The position numbers and the translations under genes are program-made. Shown piece by piece: positions 18,393 to 27,269 of a DNA stretch of 64,000 nt (position 1 is its first letter; each line of letters starts with the position of its first letter). The stretch spans positions 28,543 to 92,542 of the forward strand of contig JAUNGC010000013.1 of the NCBI GenBank assembly GCA_030524745.1, given 5' to 3'. The notes beneath the pieces were generated by a model. That model was not told where the DNA came from. It did not search any database and worked only from the letters and a program-made list of their open reading frames with translations. The stretch is from Eubacteriales bacterium (GTDB taxonomy: Bacteria; Bacillota; Clostridia; Lachnospirales; Lachnospiraceae).

Positions 18393-19325
18393 ATGGACAA
18401 CAGAAACGACATTATTTCACGAATCAATGAGAAATATTCCCGCATGAGTAAAGGACACAAAGCGATAGCGGCATATATCATAGATCATTATGATCAGGCG
18501 GTTTTTATGACCGCTGCCAAAATGGGGGAAGAACTTCATATCAGTGAATCCACGGTGGTGCGTTTTGCCTCAGGCCTGGGATATGACGGTTATCCGCAGA
18601 TGCAGGAAGCGTTGGCGGTGTGGGTGAAGGGAAAATTGAACGCCGTGGAAACCATGGACGTCAAGTATTCCAACAGCACCCAGTCTGAAGTTCTGACTTC
18701 TGTGTTGTCCAGCGATATTGAGAAAATCCGTCATACGATTGAACATCTGGATCCGGTAGCTTTTGAAACGGCGGCAGAGCTGATTCTGGAGGCCAGAACG
18801 GTTTATATTCTGGGAATCAGAAGCTGTCAGCCGCTGGCTGATTTCCTGGCCTTTTATCTGAGTATGATACGGGGAAATGTGGTTCAGATCAAGACGACCA
18901 GCACGAGCGAAGTGTTCGAGCAGATGATCCGCATCAATGAAGAAGATTGTATTATCGGAATCAGCTTTCCGAGATATTCCATGCGGACACTGAAGGCGAT
19001 GGAATTTGCAAACGACAGAAACGCCAAGGTGATTACGCTTACGGACAGCGTACATTCTCCGATGAATCTTTACTCGTCCTGTAATCTGCTGGCCAGAAGC
19101 GATATGGTGTCCATCGTGGATTCGCTTGTGGCGCCGCTTTCCGTGATCAATGCGCTTGTGGTTGCGCTGTGTTTAAAACAACCGGATGTGGTGAAATCGA
19201 ATCTGGAAACGCTGGAAGGCGCATGGAACAACTATCAGGTCTATTTAAACGACGAGATCAATTTTATTAACGAAGACTCCATGTTTGCGAATACATTTAG
19301 AAAAAAGGACGGGGAATCCCTTTGA
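18393..19325 (+). CDS. MurR/RpiR family transcriptional regulator
   Basis: A 310-residue regulator with an N-terminal helix-turn-helix domain (residues 1 to about 77, segment MTAAKMGEELHISESTVVRF) and a C-terminal SIS sugar-phosphate-binding domain (about 120-260, with YILGIRSCQP). Such proteins respond to phosphosugars. The neighbours downstream are a flavoprotein, cmk and ispH rather than sugar genes, so the regulon is not evident. The frame opens at 18351 with GTG, but GAGG at 18381 and the start of homology favour the ATG at 18393. The stop lies 14 bases before the next start. Confidence 0.9.
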   Translation: MDNRNDIISRINEKYSRMSKGHKAIAAYIIDHYDQAVFMTAAKMGEELHISESTVVRFASGLGYDGYPQMQEALAVWVKGKLNAVETMDVKYSNSTQSEVLTSVLSSDIEKIRHTIEHLDPVAFETAAELILEARTVYILGIRSCQPLADFLAFYLSMIRGNVVQIKTTSTSEVFEQMIRINEEDCIIGISFPRYSMRTLKAMEFANDRNAKVITLTDSVHSPMNLYSSCNLLARSDMVSIVDSLVAPLSVINALVVALCLKQPDVVKSNLETLEGAWNNYQVYLNDEINFINEDSMFANTFRKKDGESL

Positions 19326-19339
19326 CAGGGGAGAAACAG

Positions 19340-20611
19340 ATGAAAAAGGAAATTGCGGTGGTCGGCGGCGGCGCTGCCGGTATGATGGCCGCTTACGCGG
19401 CGTCTCTGGGAGACAGTCATGTGACCATCTATGAAAAGAATGAAAAATTAGGGAAAAAGATTTACATTACGGGCAAAGGACGATGCAATGTGACGAACGC
19501 CTGCGATACGGAAAGTCTGTTTGCCAGCGTGATCAGGAATCCCAAATTTCTGTACAGCGCCTTTTACGGCTTTGATAACCGGAAGACGATGGATTTCTTT
19601 GAACAGGAAGGCTGTTCTTTAAAGACGGAGCGGGGAGACAGGGTATTTCCTGTGTCGGATCATGCTTCGGATATTATCAGGACGCTGGAGAACGTTCTGA
19701 AAAAGCGAAAAGTGGATATCTGTCTGCAGACAGAGGTAAAAAGCGTTTTAACGGTGAAAAAAGCGGAAGCGGATGGGACGGACCACGAGCAGACTACGGT
19801 CTGCGGTCTTGAACTGCGCGGCGGAAGACGGGTTAAAGCGGATGCCGTTATTTTGGCGACGGGCGGCCTTTCCTATCCGGCGACGGGATCGACCGGAGAC
19901 GGATACCGGATGGCGGAAGAACTTTCTCATACGGTAGTGTCCTGCAGTCCCTCTCTTGTACCTTTTGAAACGGCGGAAGAGTGGTGCCGCGATTTGCAGG
20001 GACTGGCCCTTAAAAATGTGGAAGTTTCCATGGAATCCGGCGGCAGAGAAGTTTATCGCGGATTCGGAGAAATGCTTTTTACCCATTTTGGCGTCAGCGG
20101 TCCGCTCATCCTGAGCGCCAGCAGCTTTTATAAAGGGAAAGACTGCCGGCTGTATTTGAATTTAAAGCCGGCGTTGGACCTGGAACAGTTGGATAAGCGT
20201 CTGGTCCGGGACTTTGAAGCGAATAAAAACAGAAATTTTAAAAACGCTCTGGACGGTCTGTTTCCAGCGCGGCTGATTCCTGTCATGATCGGCTTGTCCG
20301 GCATTGATCCGGAAAAAAAGGTACATGAAATTACGCGGCAGGAACGGAGAGCGTTTGCCGCGCTGATCCGGCATGTGCCGGTGACTGTTACGGGAACGAG
20401 GAATTTTAAAGAAGCGATTATCACCAGAGGCGGCGTCAAGGTGCAGGAGATAAATCCTTCCACGATGGAATCAAAACTGGCAGGAGGCCTGTATTTTGCG
20501 GGCGAACTGCTGGATGTGGACGCGTTGACAGGCGGTTTTAATCTGCAGATCGCCTGGTCCACCGGATATCTGGCGGGAGAGAGCGCTGGCGGGATGAGGA
20601 TGGAAGAATAA
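19340..20611 (+). CDS. NAD(P)/FAD-dependent oxidoreductase (HI0933/BaiN-like)
   Basis: A 423-residue flavoprotein of the HI0933 group. The FAD dinucleotide fold VVGGGAAGMMAAY is at residues 7-19, YITGKGRCNVTN at about 47-58, and LATGGLSYPATGSTGDGY at about 172-189. The C-terminal FAD segment GELLDVDALTGGFNLQIAWSTG is characteristic. BaiN of Clostridium scindens, a bile acid reductase candidate, belongs here, but most members have no known substrate. A TTG at 19322 is in frame. The ATG at 19340 has GGGGAG at good distance and matches the family start. It lies in a run with the regulator, cmk and ispH. Confidence 0.9.
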   Translation: MKKEIAVVGGGAAGMMAAYAASLGDSHVTIYEKNEKLGKKIYITGKGRCNVTNACDTESLFASVIRNPKFLYSAFYGFDNRKTMDFFEQEGCSLKTERGDRVFPVSDHASDIIRTLENVLKKRKVDICLQTEVKSVLTVKKAEADGTDHEQTTVCGLELRGGRRVKADAVILATGGLSYPATGSTGDGYRMAEELSHTVVSCSPSLVPFETAEEWCRDLQGLALKNVEVSMESGGREVYRGFGEMLFTHFGVSGPLILSASSFYKGKDCRLYLNLKPALDLEQLDKRLVRDFEANKNRNFKNALDGLFPARLIPVMIGLSGIDPEKKVHEITRQERRAFAALIRHVPVTVTGTRNFKEAIITRGGVKVQEINPSTMESKLAGGLYFAGELLDVDALTGGFNLQIAWSTGYLAGESAGGMRMEE

Positions 20612-20675
20612 ATCCTGTGATTGGTTATGGAGTGAACGGCAGAAGAAATTCGGAAGAAAAGGAAGGACTGTATTT

Positions 20676-21344
20676 ATGAGTTATAGTATTGCAATAGACG
20701 GGCCGGCAGGAGCCGGAAAGAGCACGATTGCGAAAATGATTGCGCGGCAAATGGGCTGTATCTATGTGGATACGGGAGCGATGTACCGCGCCATGGCGCT
20801 GTTTATGATCCGGAATAAAATTTCGCCTCAGGATGGCAATGCTATTTCGGAAAAATGCAGGGAAGCGGATATCACCATCCGTTATGAAAACAAGGAACAG
20901 GTGGTATTTTTAAACGGAGAAAATGTAAACGGGCTGATCCGGACGGAGGAAGTGGGAAAGATGGCCTCTTCCAGTTCCAAAAATGCGGATGTACGCGCAA
21001 AGCTGGTGGAACTGCAGCGAAAGCTGGCCGAAAGCAGCGACATCATAATGGACGGCCGGGATATCGGCACCTGCGTGCTCCCTGACGCAACGGTCAAAAT
21101 TTATCTGACCGCTTCTTCCGGCGTGCGGGCAAAAAGAAGATATGACGAATTGACCGCAAAAGGGGAACCCTGTGATTATGCGACGATAGAAGCGGATATC
21201 ATCCAGAGGGATCATCAGGATATGACAAGAGAGATTTCTCCGCTGAAACAGGCGGACGATGCGGTTTTGGTCGATACTTCCGACATGACAATTGAAGAAG
21301 CGGTGGAGACGATTATTACCATTTGTCGGCAGAAGTGTTTTTAA
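20676..21344 (+). CDS. cmk: cytidylate kinase
   Basis: A 222-residue (d)CMP kinase. The P-loop GPAGAGKST is at residues 9-17, with the CMP-binding DTGAMYRAMAL, the GRDIGTCVLPDA segment and the lid RDHQDMTREISPLKQADDA. It phosphorylates CMP and dCMP using ATP. It sits before ispH and the S1 protein, a conserved order in Clostridia. Confidence 0.97.
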   Translation: MSYSIAIDGPAGAGKSTIAKMIARQMGCIYVDTGAMYRAMALFMIRNKISPQDGNAISEKCREADITIRYENKEQVVFLNGENVNGLIRTEEVGKMASSSSKNADVRAKLVELQRKLAESSDIIMDGRDIGTCVLPDATVKIYLTASSGVRAKRRYDELTAKGEPCDYATIEADIIQRDHQDMTREISPLKQADDAVLVDTSDMTIEEAVETIITICRQKCF

Positions 21345-21419
21345 CGGCCGGGAAAGGGAACGGATGCCGGCGGACTATATCAGTCCCTCTTCAGGCGCAT
21401 CTTTCAGGAGGATTTTGAA

Positions 21420-22268
21420 ATGGAAATAATGCTGGCAAAAAGCGCAGGCTTTTGTTTTGGCGTCAAAAGAGCGGTGGAGACAGTTTATGATCTGACGGAT
21501 ACCGGAGAAAAAATTTACACCTTCGGACCGATTATCCATAACGAACAGGTGGTGGCGGATCTGGAAGAAAAAGGCGTGCAGGTCATCGAGAGCGAGAAAG
21601 AGTTACAGACGCTGCGAGAGGGAACCGTTGTCATCCGGTCTCACGGCGTGCCCAAAAGCGTATATGAATTGATTGAAAAGCAGGGACTCAGATGCGTGGA
21701 CGCAACCTGCCCGTTTGTCAGAAGAATTCATAAGATTGTGGAAAAGGAAAGCGCGGAAGGAAAGCAGATCCTGATTATCGGAAACGCGGGACATCCGGAG
21801 GTGGAGGGCATCATGGGATGGTCTCATACGCCGGCGCTTGTCGCGGAAACAAAAGAGGAGATTGCAAAACTGCAGTGCAGCAAAGAAAAAAAAGTCTGCA
21901 TTGTATCGCAGACGACATTTAACTACAATAAATTTCAAGAATTAGTTGAAATTTTCTCCGAAAGAGGGTATGATATTAGTGTTGTGAATACTATCTGTAA
22001 CGCAACTGAGGAAAGACAGACCGAGGCAAGAGAGATTGCTGCCAAAGTTGATGCTATGATAGTAATAGGAGGTAAGCACAGTTCCAACACCAGGAAGCTG
22101 TATGAAATATGCAGCCGGGAGTGTGTCGACACCTATTTTATACAGACACTGGATGACTTGCATTTAGAACTACCTAAATCTGTCCGACTAGTGGGTATTA
22201 CAGCCGGGGCATCTACCCCGAATAAAATCATCGAGGAGGTTCAAAATTATGTCAGAATTAACTTTTGA
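21420..22268 (+). CDS. ispH: 4-hydroxy-3-methylbut-2-enyl diphosphate reductase
   Basis: A 282-residue IspH, the last enzyme of the MEP isoprenoid route, reducing HMBPP to IPP and DMAPP with a [4Fe-4S] cluster. The three cluster cysteines are in AGFCFGV (Cys12), DATCPFV (about 96) and NTICNAT (about 190). The histidines of IIHNEQV, SHGVP and GHPEVEG are present. AGGAGG precedes the ATG. The last 20 bases overlap the start of the S1 gene in another frame. In some Clostridia the two are fused. Confidence 0.97.
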   Translation: MEIMLAKSAGFCFGVKRAVETVYDLTDTGEKIYTFGPIIHNEQVVADLEEKGVQVIESEKELQTLREGTVVIRSHGVPKSVYELIEKQGLRCVDATCPFVRRIHKIVEKESAEGKQILIIGNAGHPEVEGIMGWSHTPALVAETKEEIAKLQCSKEKKVCIVSQTTFNYNKFQELVEIFSERGYDISVVNTICNATEERQTEAREIAAKVDAMIVIGGKHSSNTRKLYEICSRECVDTYFIQTLDDLHLELPKSVRLVGITAGASTPNKIIEEVQNYVRINF

Positions 22269-23403
22269 ACAGATGCTGGAAGCATCACTGAAAACAATAC
22301 ATGCAGGAGAGGTAGTCGAAGGTACGGTCATTGATGTGAAGCCTGAAGAAGTGGTACTGAACATCGGATATAAGTCCGACGGTATTCTTACAAAGAATGA
22401 ATATTCCAACGATTCAAGCGTAGACATGACTAACGTCGTGAAACCTGGTGACACGATGGAAGTAAAAGTGCTGAAAGTAAACGACGGCGAAGGCCAGGTG
22501 CTTCTGACCTACAAGAGACTTGCAGCAGACAGAGGCAATAAGAGAATCGAAGAAGCGTTTAACAGCCATGAAGTGCTCAAGGCGAAGGTGGCGCAGGTTC
22601 TGGACGGCGGACTGATCGTCGTGGTGGAAGAAGTGAGAATCTTCATCCCCGCAAGCCTTGTTTCCGACACTTACGAGAAGGATCTGACCAAGTATGCAGA
22701 TCAGGAGATCGAATTTGTAATCAGCGAGTACAATCCGAAGAGAAGAAGATATATCGGCGACCGCAAGCAGCTCATCGTTGCAAGAAAAGCGAAGCTGCAG
22801 GAAGAACTCTTTGCAAGAATTAAAGAAGGCGATGTTGTGGAAGGCACCGTGAAGAATGTGACAGATTTTGGCGCATTCATCGATCTCGGCGGCGCGGACG
22901 GACTGCTTCACATCTCTGAGATGTCCTGGGGCAGAATCGAACATCCCAAGAAGGTGTTCAAGGTTGGCGAGAAGCTGAACGTTCTGATTAAGGAAATCAA
23001 TGGCAATAAGATCGCGCTGAGCCTTAAGTTTGAAGATCAGAATCCCTGGAAAGATGCTGATGTGAAATATGCGGTAGGCAATGTGGTTACCGGTAAGGTG
23101 GCAAGAATGACCGACTTCGGCGCATTCGTTGAACTGGAACCCGGCATTGACGCACTGCTTCATGTTTCTCAGATTGCGAAAGAGCACATCGAGAAGCCCG
23201 CTGACGTGCTGAAGGTTGGCGAGGAAGTTACCGCAAAAGTGGTGGATTTTAACGAAGCGGACAAGAAGATCAGCTTAAGCATCAAAGCTTTGCTGGCTCC
23301 CGAACCGAAGAAAGAAGCAGAGGCTCCTGCTGAAGACGATGCGGAAGTGGTATCCGTTGATATCGAAGCCGTAATCGCAAACCAGGAAGCAGAGGAAGAA
23401 TAA
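22249..23403 (+). CDS. rpsA: S1 RNA-binding domain protein (ribosomal protein S1 homologue)
   Basis: A 384-residue protein with four S1 (OB-fold) repeats: about residues 15-85, 100-165, 190-258 and 275-345. The third and fourth show the canonical TDFGAFIDLGGADGLLHISE and TDFGAFVELEPGIDALLHVS text, while the second is degenerate. An acidic tail follows. It resembles the short S1 homologues of Firmicutes that bind mRNA and may or may not be stable ribosome components. GAGGAGGT lies inside ispH before the ATG. The downstream hairpin at 23405-23438 should terminate transcription. Confidence 0.92.
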   Translation: MSELTFEQMLEASLKTIHAGEVVEGTVIDVKPEEVVLNIGYKSDGILTKNEYSNDSSVDMTNVVKPGDTMEVKVLKVNDGEGQVLLTYKRLAADRGNKRIEEAFNSHEVLKAKVAQVLDGGLIVVVEEVRIFIPASLVSDTYEKDLTKYADQEIEFVISEYNPKRRRYIGDRKQLIVARKAKLQEELFARIKEGDVVEGTVKNVTDFGAFIDLGGADGLLHISEMSWGRIEHPKKVFKVGEKLNVLIKEINGNKIALSLKFEDQNPWKDADVKYAVGNVVTGKVARMTDFGAFVELEPGIDALLHVSQIAKEHIEKPADVLKVGEEVTAKVVDFNEADKKISLSIKALLAPEPKKEAEAPAEDDAEVVSVDIEAVIANQEAEEE

Positions 23404-23404
23404 A

Positions 23405-23438
23405 GCAAAACAGCGAGCCAAAAGGCTCGCTGTTTTGC
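23405..23438 (+). terminator. strong hairpin terminator after the S1 gene
   Basis: A perfect 15-base inverted repeat (23405-23419 with 23424-23438) with an AAAA loop. It contains its own T run, TTTTGC, at the foot of the right arm. It is symmetrical and could stop transcription from both sides. It forms the first half of the 67-base tandem repeat. Confidence 0.85.
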
Positions 23439-23551
23439 GCTACGCTGCGATGAGCAGGGCGAATTGCAGCGGTTCCATAAGGAAAGCGAGCCGAAAGGCT
23501 CGCTGTTTTGCGCTACGCTGCGATGAGCAAAGCGAATTGCAGCGGTTCCAT
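23412..23551. repeat. two tandem copies of a 67-base hairpin-bearing repeat
   Basis: Copies at 23412-23478 and 23485-23551 differ at only three or so positions and are separated by 6 bases. Each unit begins with the AGCGAGCC/GGCTCGCT hairpin and ends with a second imperfect palindrome bounded by CGCTGC and GCAGCG. The second copy abuts the stop codon of the minus-strand Rpn remnant. Such two-hairpin units resemble dispersed intergenic palindromic elements, but copy number elsewhere cannot be seen. Confidence 0.85.
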
Positions 23552-23553
23552 TT

Positions 23554-24060
23554 TCATCGAAAATCCTTCAGGATATCTTTCGAGAAAGCTTCTATGGATT
23601 CCGCTTTGGCCGCCAGTTTCAGCCATTCGCTCAGCACCTTTTGATCCCGAACCTGTATGATCCGGTCGTGAAGTTCTTTCGGAATTTCTCCCAGATCTCC
23701 CAACAGAACAAGAACTGCCTCTGCCTTTCCTTCCGCGATTCCTTCTGACCTTCCTTCAGATCGTCCGGCTTCCAATCCCAACTCATATTCAGCTTCCCGG
23801 ATCTTGCGCATTTCCTCTTCTTCATTGTATTCAAAAATAGACATCGCCACTACCTCCGATCGCTGCGCCGTCAGGAAATCTGCAAGAATCCCTTTCTGAA
23901 TACATTCCGTGACAGCATGCTCAACAGCATCTTCAATTTTTTCCTTATCCGCATATGCACGGACACAGGCCACATATTCACTGTATTCCTTCAACGTCCT
24001 GCACTTTTCCATCAGTTCGCTGTTATTGCTTTAAGACGGTCTGTGACCTGGATTTTCCGA
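23554..24060 (-). pseudogene. C-terminal remnant of an Rpn-family nuclease/putative transposase
   Basis: The open part (23554-24012, 152 residues) matches only the C-terminal region of Rpn (recombination-promoting nuclease) proteins: MEKCRTLKEYSEYV, then GILADFLTAQRSEVVAMSIFEY and a Gly/Glu/Arg-rich low-complexity stretch (GRSEGRSEGIAEGKAEA). The N-terminal PD-(D/E)XK catalytic half is absent. Just upstream on the minus strand the family text continues in broken form (codons for NNSEL in frame, TDRLKAITA in another frame, with an in-frame TAA between). That points to a frameshift plus truncation rather than a short gene. Confidence 0.7.
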
Positions 24061-24142
24061 AAGTTTATGCTTGCCCTTATCTTATCACGATATTTTTTCC
24101 GGCACAATCCCTTTCTCGTTTCTTTTGTATGAATAGAAAAAG

Positions 24143-24170
24143 GGCATAGTCCGCAGACTACGCCGTTTTC
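24143..24170 (-). terminator. terminator of the DUF805 gene
   Basis: On the minus strand, a 9-base stem with one mismatch (24164-24156 with 24151-24143) and a four-base loop is followed by CTTTTTC. It lies 60 bases past the DUF805 stop. Confidence 0.6.
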
Positions 24171-24230
24171 CAAAAACATTTATACTGCCTTATGAGTGCC
24201 GCCCTAAAGACTAAAGGCGCGCTTTTTTGC

Positions 24231-24575
24231 TTACATTCCTTTCGGATTCGGGCCAAATTCGTTATCACCGAGCTGGCTGTCCATGCACAGGAGAACGAGC
24301 AGCCAAACGGTTCCGATCAGCGGAATGAGACCGATTAAGATCCAGGTCCATTTTTTGCCGATGTCATGGAGTCTGCGCACAGCGAGCGCGAGAGAAGGAC
24401 ACAACACAACCAGCGAATAGAGCGATGAAAGCGCCGGAACGTGGATCAGGTTAGCGATGATGGCAACCACAAAAGAAACGATTACGTTGAATAATACAAA
24501 CATCCAGTATTCTTTCCTTCTGGCTCTGCCCTGAAAATTTACATAGTTTTGAAAAGCGCTAATGTAATATTGCAT
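24231..24575 (-). CDS. DUF805 membrane protein
   Basis: A 114-residue integral membrane protein with three to four hydrophobic segments. It has the DUF805 layout: an N-terminal FQGRARRKEYWMF segment (about residues 15-27), a membrane pair, the LAVRRLHDIGKKWTW turn (about 65-79), and a final helix ending in a charged GDNEFGPNPKG tail. Function is unknown for the family. The frame opens at 24593, but GGGAGGT sits directly upstream of the ATG at 24575, which is the start. Confidence 0.88.
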   Translation of the reverse strand: MQYYISAFQNYVNFQGRARRKEYWMFVLFNVIVSFVVAIIANLIHVPALSSLYSLVVLCPSLALAVRRLHDIGKKWTWILIGLIPLIGTVWLLVLLCMDSQLGDNEFGPNPKGM

Positions 24576-24603
24576 GAATATTACCTCCCTCATTTTTTTC
24601 TTA

Positions 24604-24632
24604 AGTATACCTTTTTTTTCGCTTTAAAGCAA
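24604..24632 (-). promoter_or_regulatory. promoter of the DUF805 gene
   Basis: On the minus strand, TTGCTT (24632-24627), a 17-base spacer and TATACT (24609-24604), about 30 bases before the DUF805 start. Confidence 0.6.
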
Positions 24633-24647
24633 TACAGTTCCCTGTTT

Positions 24648-25802
24648 TTATTTACATTTTTTTTCATATTTCATCATTTTTTGCAAAAAGTGGTGAATAT
24701 ACAGATGTTGTAATTTTTCGTCCTTCCAAAACTGTTCGTCCGGTAAAAACCAGTTTTGCCTGTCTTTGTTAGTGTGTTTGAACAGCGGGATATGTTCCGG
24801 CGCTTCTCCGAACCAGGGAAGAAACTGTCCGGTTTTGCGGGTATAACAATTGGAAGCATTGGCCGGCATGCGCCGGGACTTATCCACATATACTGCTACA
24901 GATTTATGAATCGCCTGATCTTCCTCCGGAAGATAGGCATAGTTTTTGTAGTCGGGATAAAAAAACTTCAATTCGCCGTCCCAAACGGGCAGCTTAACGA
25001 GTATGGTCCGGTTTTTTCCGGAAAGAAAGCATTGTTTTAAAATGCCATCTGCACCGTGACAGGAGATCGGAACAGGAAGCGCCGTCCCGGCATTTAAGCG
25101 GATCCGGAATTCCGGTCTGGAAACGCCGCCTGTATCCGGCAGGCTTTGTAGGTACATTTGATCAATGGTAAATCTGCCCTGCTCAAAGAGCATGGGAATC
25201 GACATAATCGAATAGAGACGGAGCATTCCCGACAAATCTTCGGCATTATGCAGAAGAAGAACCTGAAGCAGCCGTTCTTCCCGGTTTTCCTGATAGGCCC
25301 GGTACAATTCAATCAACTGTCCGCCGGTAAAGGGATCTTCCCGGTGTATGCCGATGAATTCCTCAAGCTGTCTCTGACGGCAGCCGGGAAGATGGAGCAT
25401 GTTTTTATACGGGCTGATGCATTTATAAATATCGCATTGATTTTGAGGAGAAAAAGTGGAAACGGCGTGTCTTTTACATTTTGCCTGCAAAAAAGGCACG
25501 TCGAAGGTCAGTCCGTTAAAGTGGACGATGTCAGTGAAGGTGGCGGAAAAGGAAACAAATTCTTTCACGATCTCCGCTTCCTGCGCCGGAGTATCCGCGA
25601 AATATTGTCGTATCCGCCAGCCGCTCTGCGTGTAAAAGGCGCAGCCGATCAGGTAAATGGAAGCGCTTCGGGGCGAAAATCCAGTCGTTTCGATATCGAA
25701 AAAAAGTACGTCCTGCGGATATTCAAAGAATGAATTTAAATGGTTTGTCTGTTCTGCCGTAAGGCTTTGTTCTATCGTTTTCATGGTCTTATGATAGCAC
25801 AT
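24648..25802 (-). CDS. ribonuclease H-like exonuclease (YprB family)
   Basis: A 384-residue protein with a DEDD-type 3'-5' exonuclease fold of the YprB/RNase_H_2 group. The first acidic motif is FFDIETTGF (about residues 34-42), the second is HFNGLTFDVPFL, and the third region LLHNAEDLSGML carries the last acid. The C-terminal half is family-specific and unassigned. The start could also be the ATG at 25784; neither has a strong ribosome binding site. It is divergent from rnfC, sharing a 131-base intergenic region. Confidence 0.82.
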   Translation of the reverse strand: MCYHKTMKTIEQSLTAEQTNHLNSFFEYPQDVLFFDIETTGFSPRSASIYLIGCAFYTQSGWRIRQYFADTPAQEAEIVKEFVSFSATFTDIVHFNGLTFDVPFLQAKCKRHAVSTFSPQNQCDIYKCISPYKNMLHLPGCRQRQLEEFIGIHREDPFTGGQLIELYRAYQENREERLLQVLLLHNAEDLSGMLRLYSIMSIPMLFEQGRFTIDQMYLQSLPDTGGVSRPEFRIRLNAGTALPVPISCHGADGILKQCFLSGKNRTILVKLPVWDGELKFFYPDYKNYAYLPEEDQAIHKSVAVYVDKSRRMPANASNCYTRKTGQFLPWFGEAPEHIPLFKHTNKDRQNWFLPDEQFWKDEKLQHLYIHHFLQKMMKYEKKCK

Positions 25803-25933
25803 TTTTATATTTTGCAGTAGTAATTTGTCGGAAAAAATAGTATGATAAAGCTATTGAGCAAAGCAGTTTAGACAAAACCGGACTGTTATTGAGTATCAGT
25901 ATTAATATGATTATAAGGAAAGAAGGGTAGAGA

Positions 25934-27256
25934 ATGGCAAAGTTTACATTTCTGGGCGGCATCCATCCATACGATGGGAAAGACATTTCCAAGGATAAGC
26001 CCATGAAAGCGGTGTTGCCGAAGGGGGATCTGGTGTATCCGTTATCCCAGCATATCGGCGCGCCTGCAGCGCCTATTGTGAAAAAGGGCGACCGGGTGCT
26101 GGCCGGACAGAAGATTGCGGAAGCGCAGGGGTATGTGTCCGCGCCGATATACGCTACGGTTTCCGGCACCGTGAAGGCCATTGAACCGCGGCGGGTTGTG
26201 ACCGGAGACAATGTGATGAGCATTGTCATTGAAAACGATCATTTATATGAAGAGGTGGAGTATCCGCCTGCAGTTCCTGTTGAAAAGATGACCCGGGACG
26301 AGATTGTCACGAAGATCAAAGAAGCCGGGATCGTCGGAATGGGAGGCGCGGGATTCCCGACCCATGTGAAGATGTCTCCGAAGGAGCCGGATAAGATTAC
26401 ATATGTCATTGCGAACTGCGCGGAATGCGAGCCCTATCTGACCTCCGATTACCGGAGAATGCTGGAAGAGCCGGAGAAGCTGATCGGCGGACTGAAGGTG
26501 ATTCTGCATCTGTTCCCGAACGCGAAAGGGATTCTGGCGATAGAAGATAACAAGCCGGATTGTATCGAACTGTTCCGGAAGCTGACAAAGGACGAGGACA
26601 GAATTTCCGTGGTCAGCCTGAAGACAAAGTATCCCCAGGGTTCGGAGCGCCATCTGATATATGCGGCTACCGGCCGTGCAATTAACTGTGATATGCTGCC
26701 GGCGGATGCGGGCTGTATTGTGGATAACGTGGACACGGTTGTCGCCATCAACCGGGCGATCAATGAAGGAAAGCCTCTGATGAACCGCATTGTCACGGTG
26801 ACGGGGGATGCGGTCGCAAATCCGCAGAATTTTATCGTGCGCATCGGTACCAACTATCATGAGTTGATTGAGGAAGCGGGCGGTTTTAAGCAGGATCCGG
26901 TGAAAATCGTGTCCGGAGGCCCGATGATGGGATTCGGCATTTTCGATCTGGATGTGCCCACGACCAAGACGGCGTCGGCGCTGCTTTGTCTGACCCACGA
27001 CGATGTTTCGGATTCCGAACCTTCTGCCTGCATTAACTGCGGCCGCTGCGTGGAGGCATGTCCGGGGCGCGTGGTGCCGAAACTTCTGGCGGAATATGCC
27101 GAACATTACGACTTTGAAAGTTTTGAAAAACATAACGGACTGGAGTGCTGCGAATGCGGCTGCTGCAGTTATGTCTGCCCGGCCAAACGCCCGCTGACAC
27201 AGGCGATCAAGTCTGCGCGCAAGCTGGTGCTGGCGGAGAAAAAGAAGAAAAAGTAG
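25934..27256 (+). CDS. rnfC: Rnf complex subunit C
   Basis: A 440-residue RnfC, the peripheral NADH-binding subunit of the ferredoxin:NAD+ oxidoreductase that pumps Na+ or H+. The GMGGAGFPTHVK loop (about residues 136-147) binds FMN/NADH. Two [4Fe-4S] motifs lie near the C-terminus: CINCGRCVEACPGRVVP and CCECGCCSYVCPAKRP. It heads the complete rnfCDGEAB operon, with the next gene 13 bases on. Confidence 0.97.
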   Translation: MAKFTFLGGIHPYDGKDISKDKPMKAVLPKGDLVYPLSQHIGAPAAPIVKKGDRVLAGQKIAEAQGYVSAPIYATVSGTVKAIEPRRVVTGDNVMSIVIENDHLYEEVEYPPAVPVEKMTRDEIVTKIKEAGIVGMGGAGFPTHVKMSPKEPDKITYVIANCAECEPYLTSDYRRMLEEPEKLIGGLKVILHLFPNAKGILAIEDNKPDCIELFRKLTKDEDRISVVSLKTKYPQGSERHLIYAATGRAINCDMLPADAGCIVDNVDTVVAINRAINEGKPLMNRIVTVTGDAVANPQNFIVRIGTNYHELIEEAGGFKQDPVKIVSGGPMMGFGIFDLDVPTTKTASALLCLTHDDVSDSEPSACINCGRCVEACPGRVVPKLLAEYAEHYDFESFEKHNGLECCECGCCSYVCPAKRPLTQAIKSARKLVLAEKKKKK

Positions 27257-27269
27257 GAGGAGAAAGGCA

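Noticed and set aside
23412-23551. Tandem repeats considered as a CRISPR array
   Set aside because: Only two 67-base copies with a 6-base gap, each an internal hairpin. No spacers and no cas genes nearby.
25803-25933. Promoter for rnfC in the gap to the YprB-like gene
   Set aside because: TATGAT-like boxes occur, but none has a -35 at proper spacing, so no site is called.
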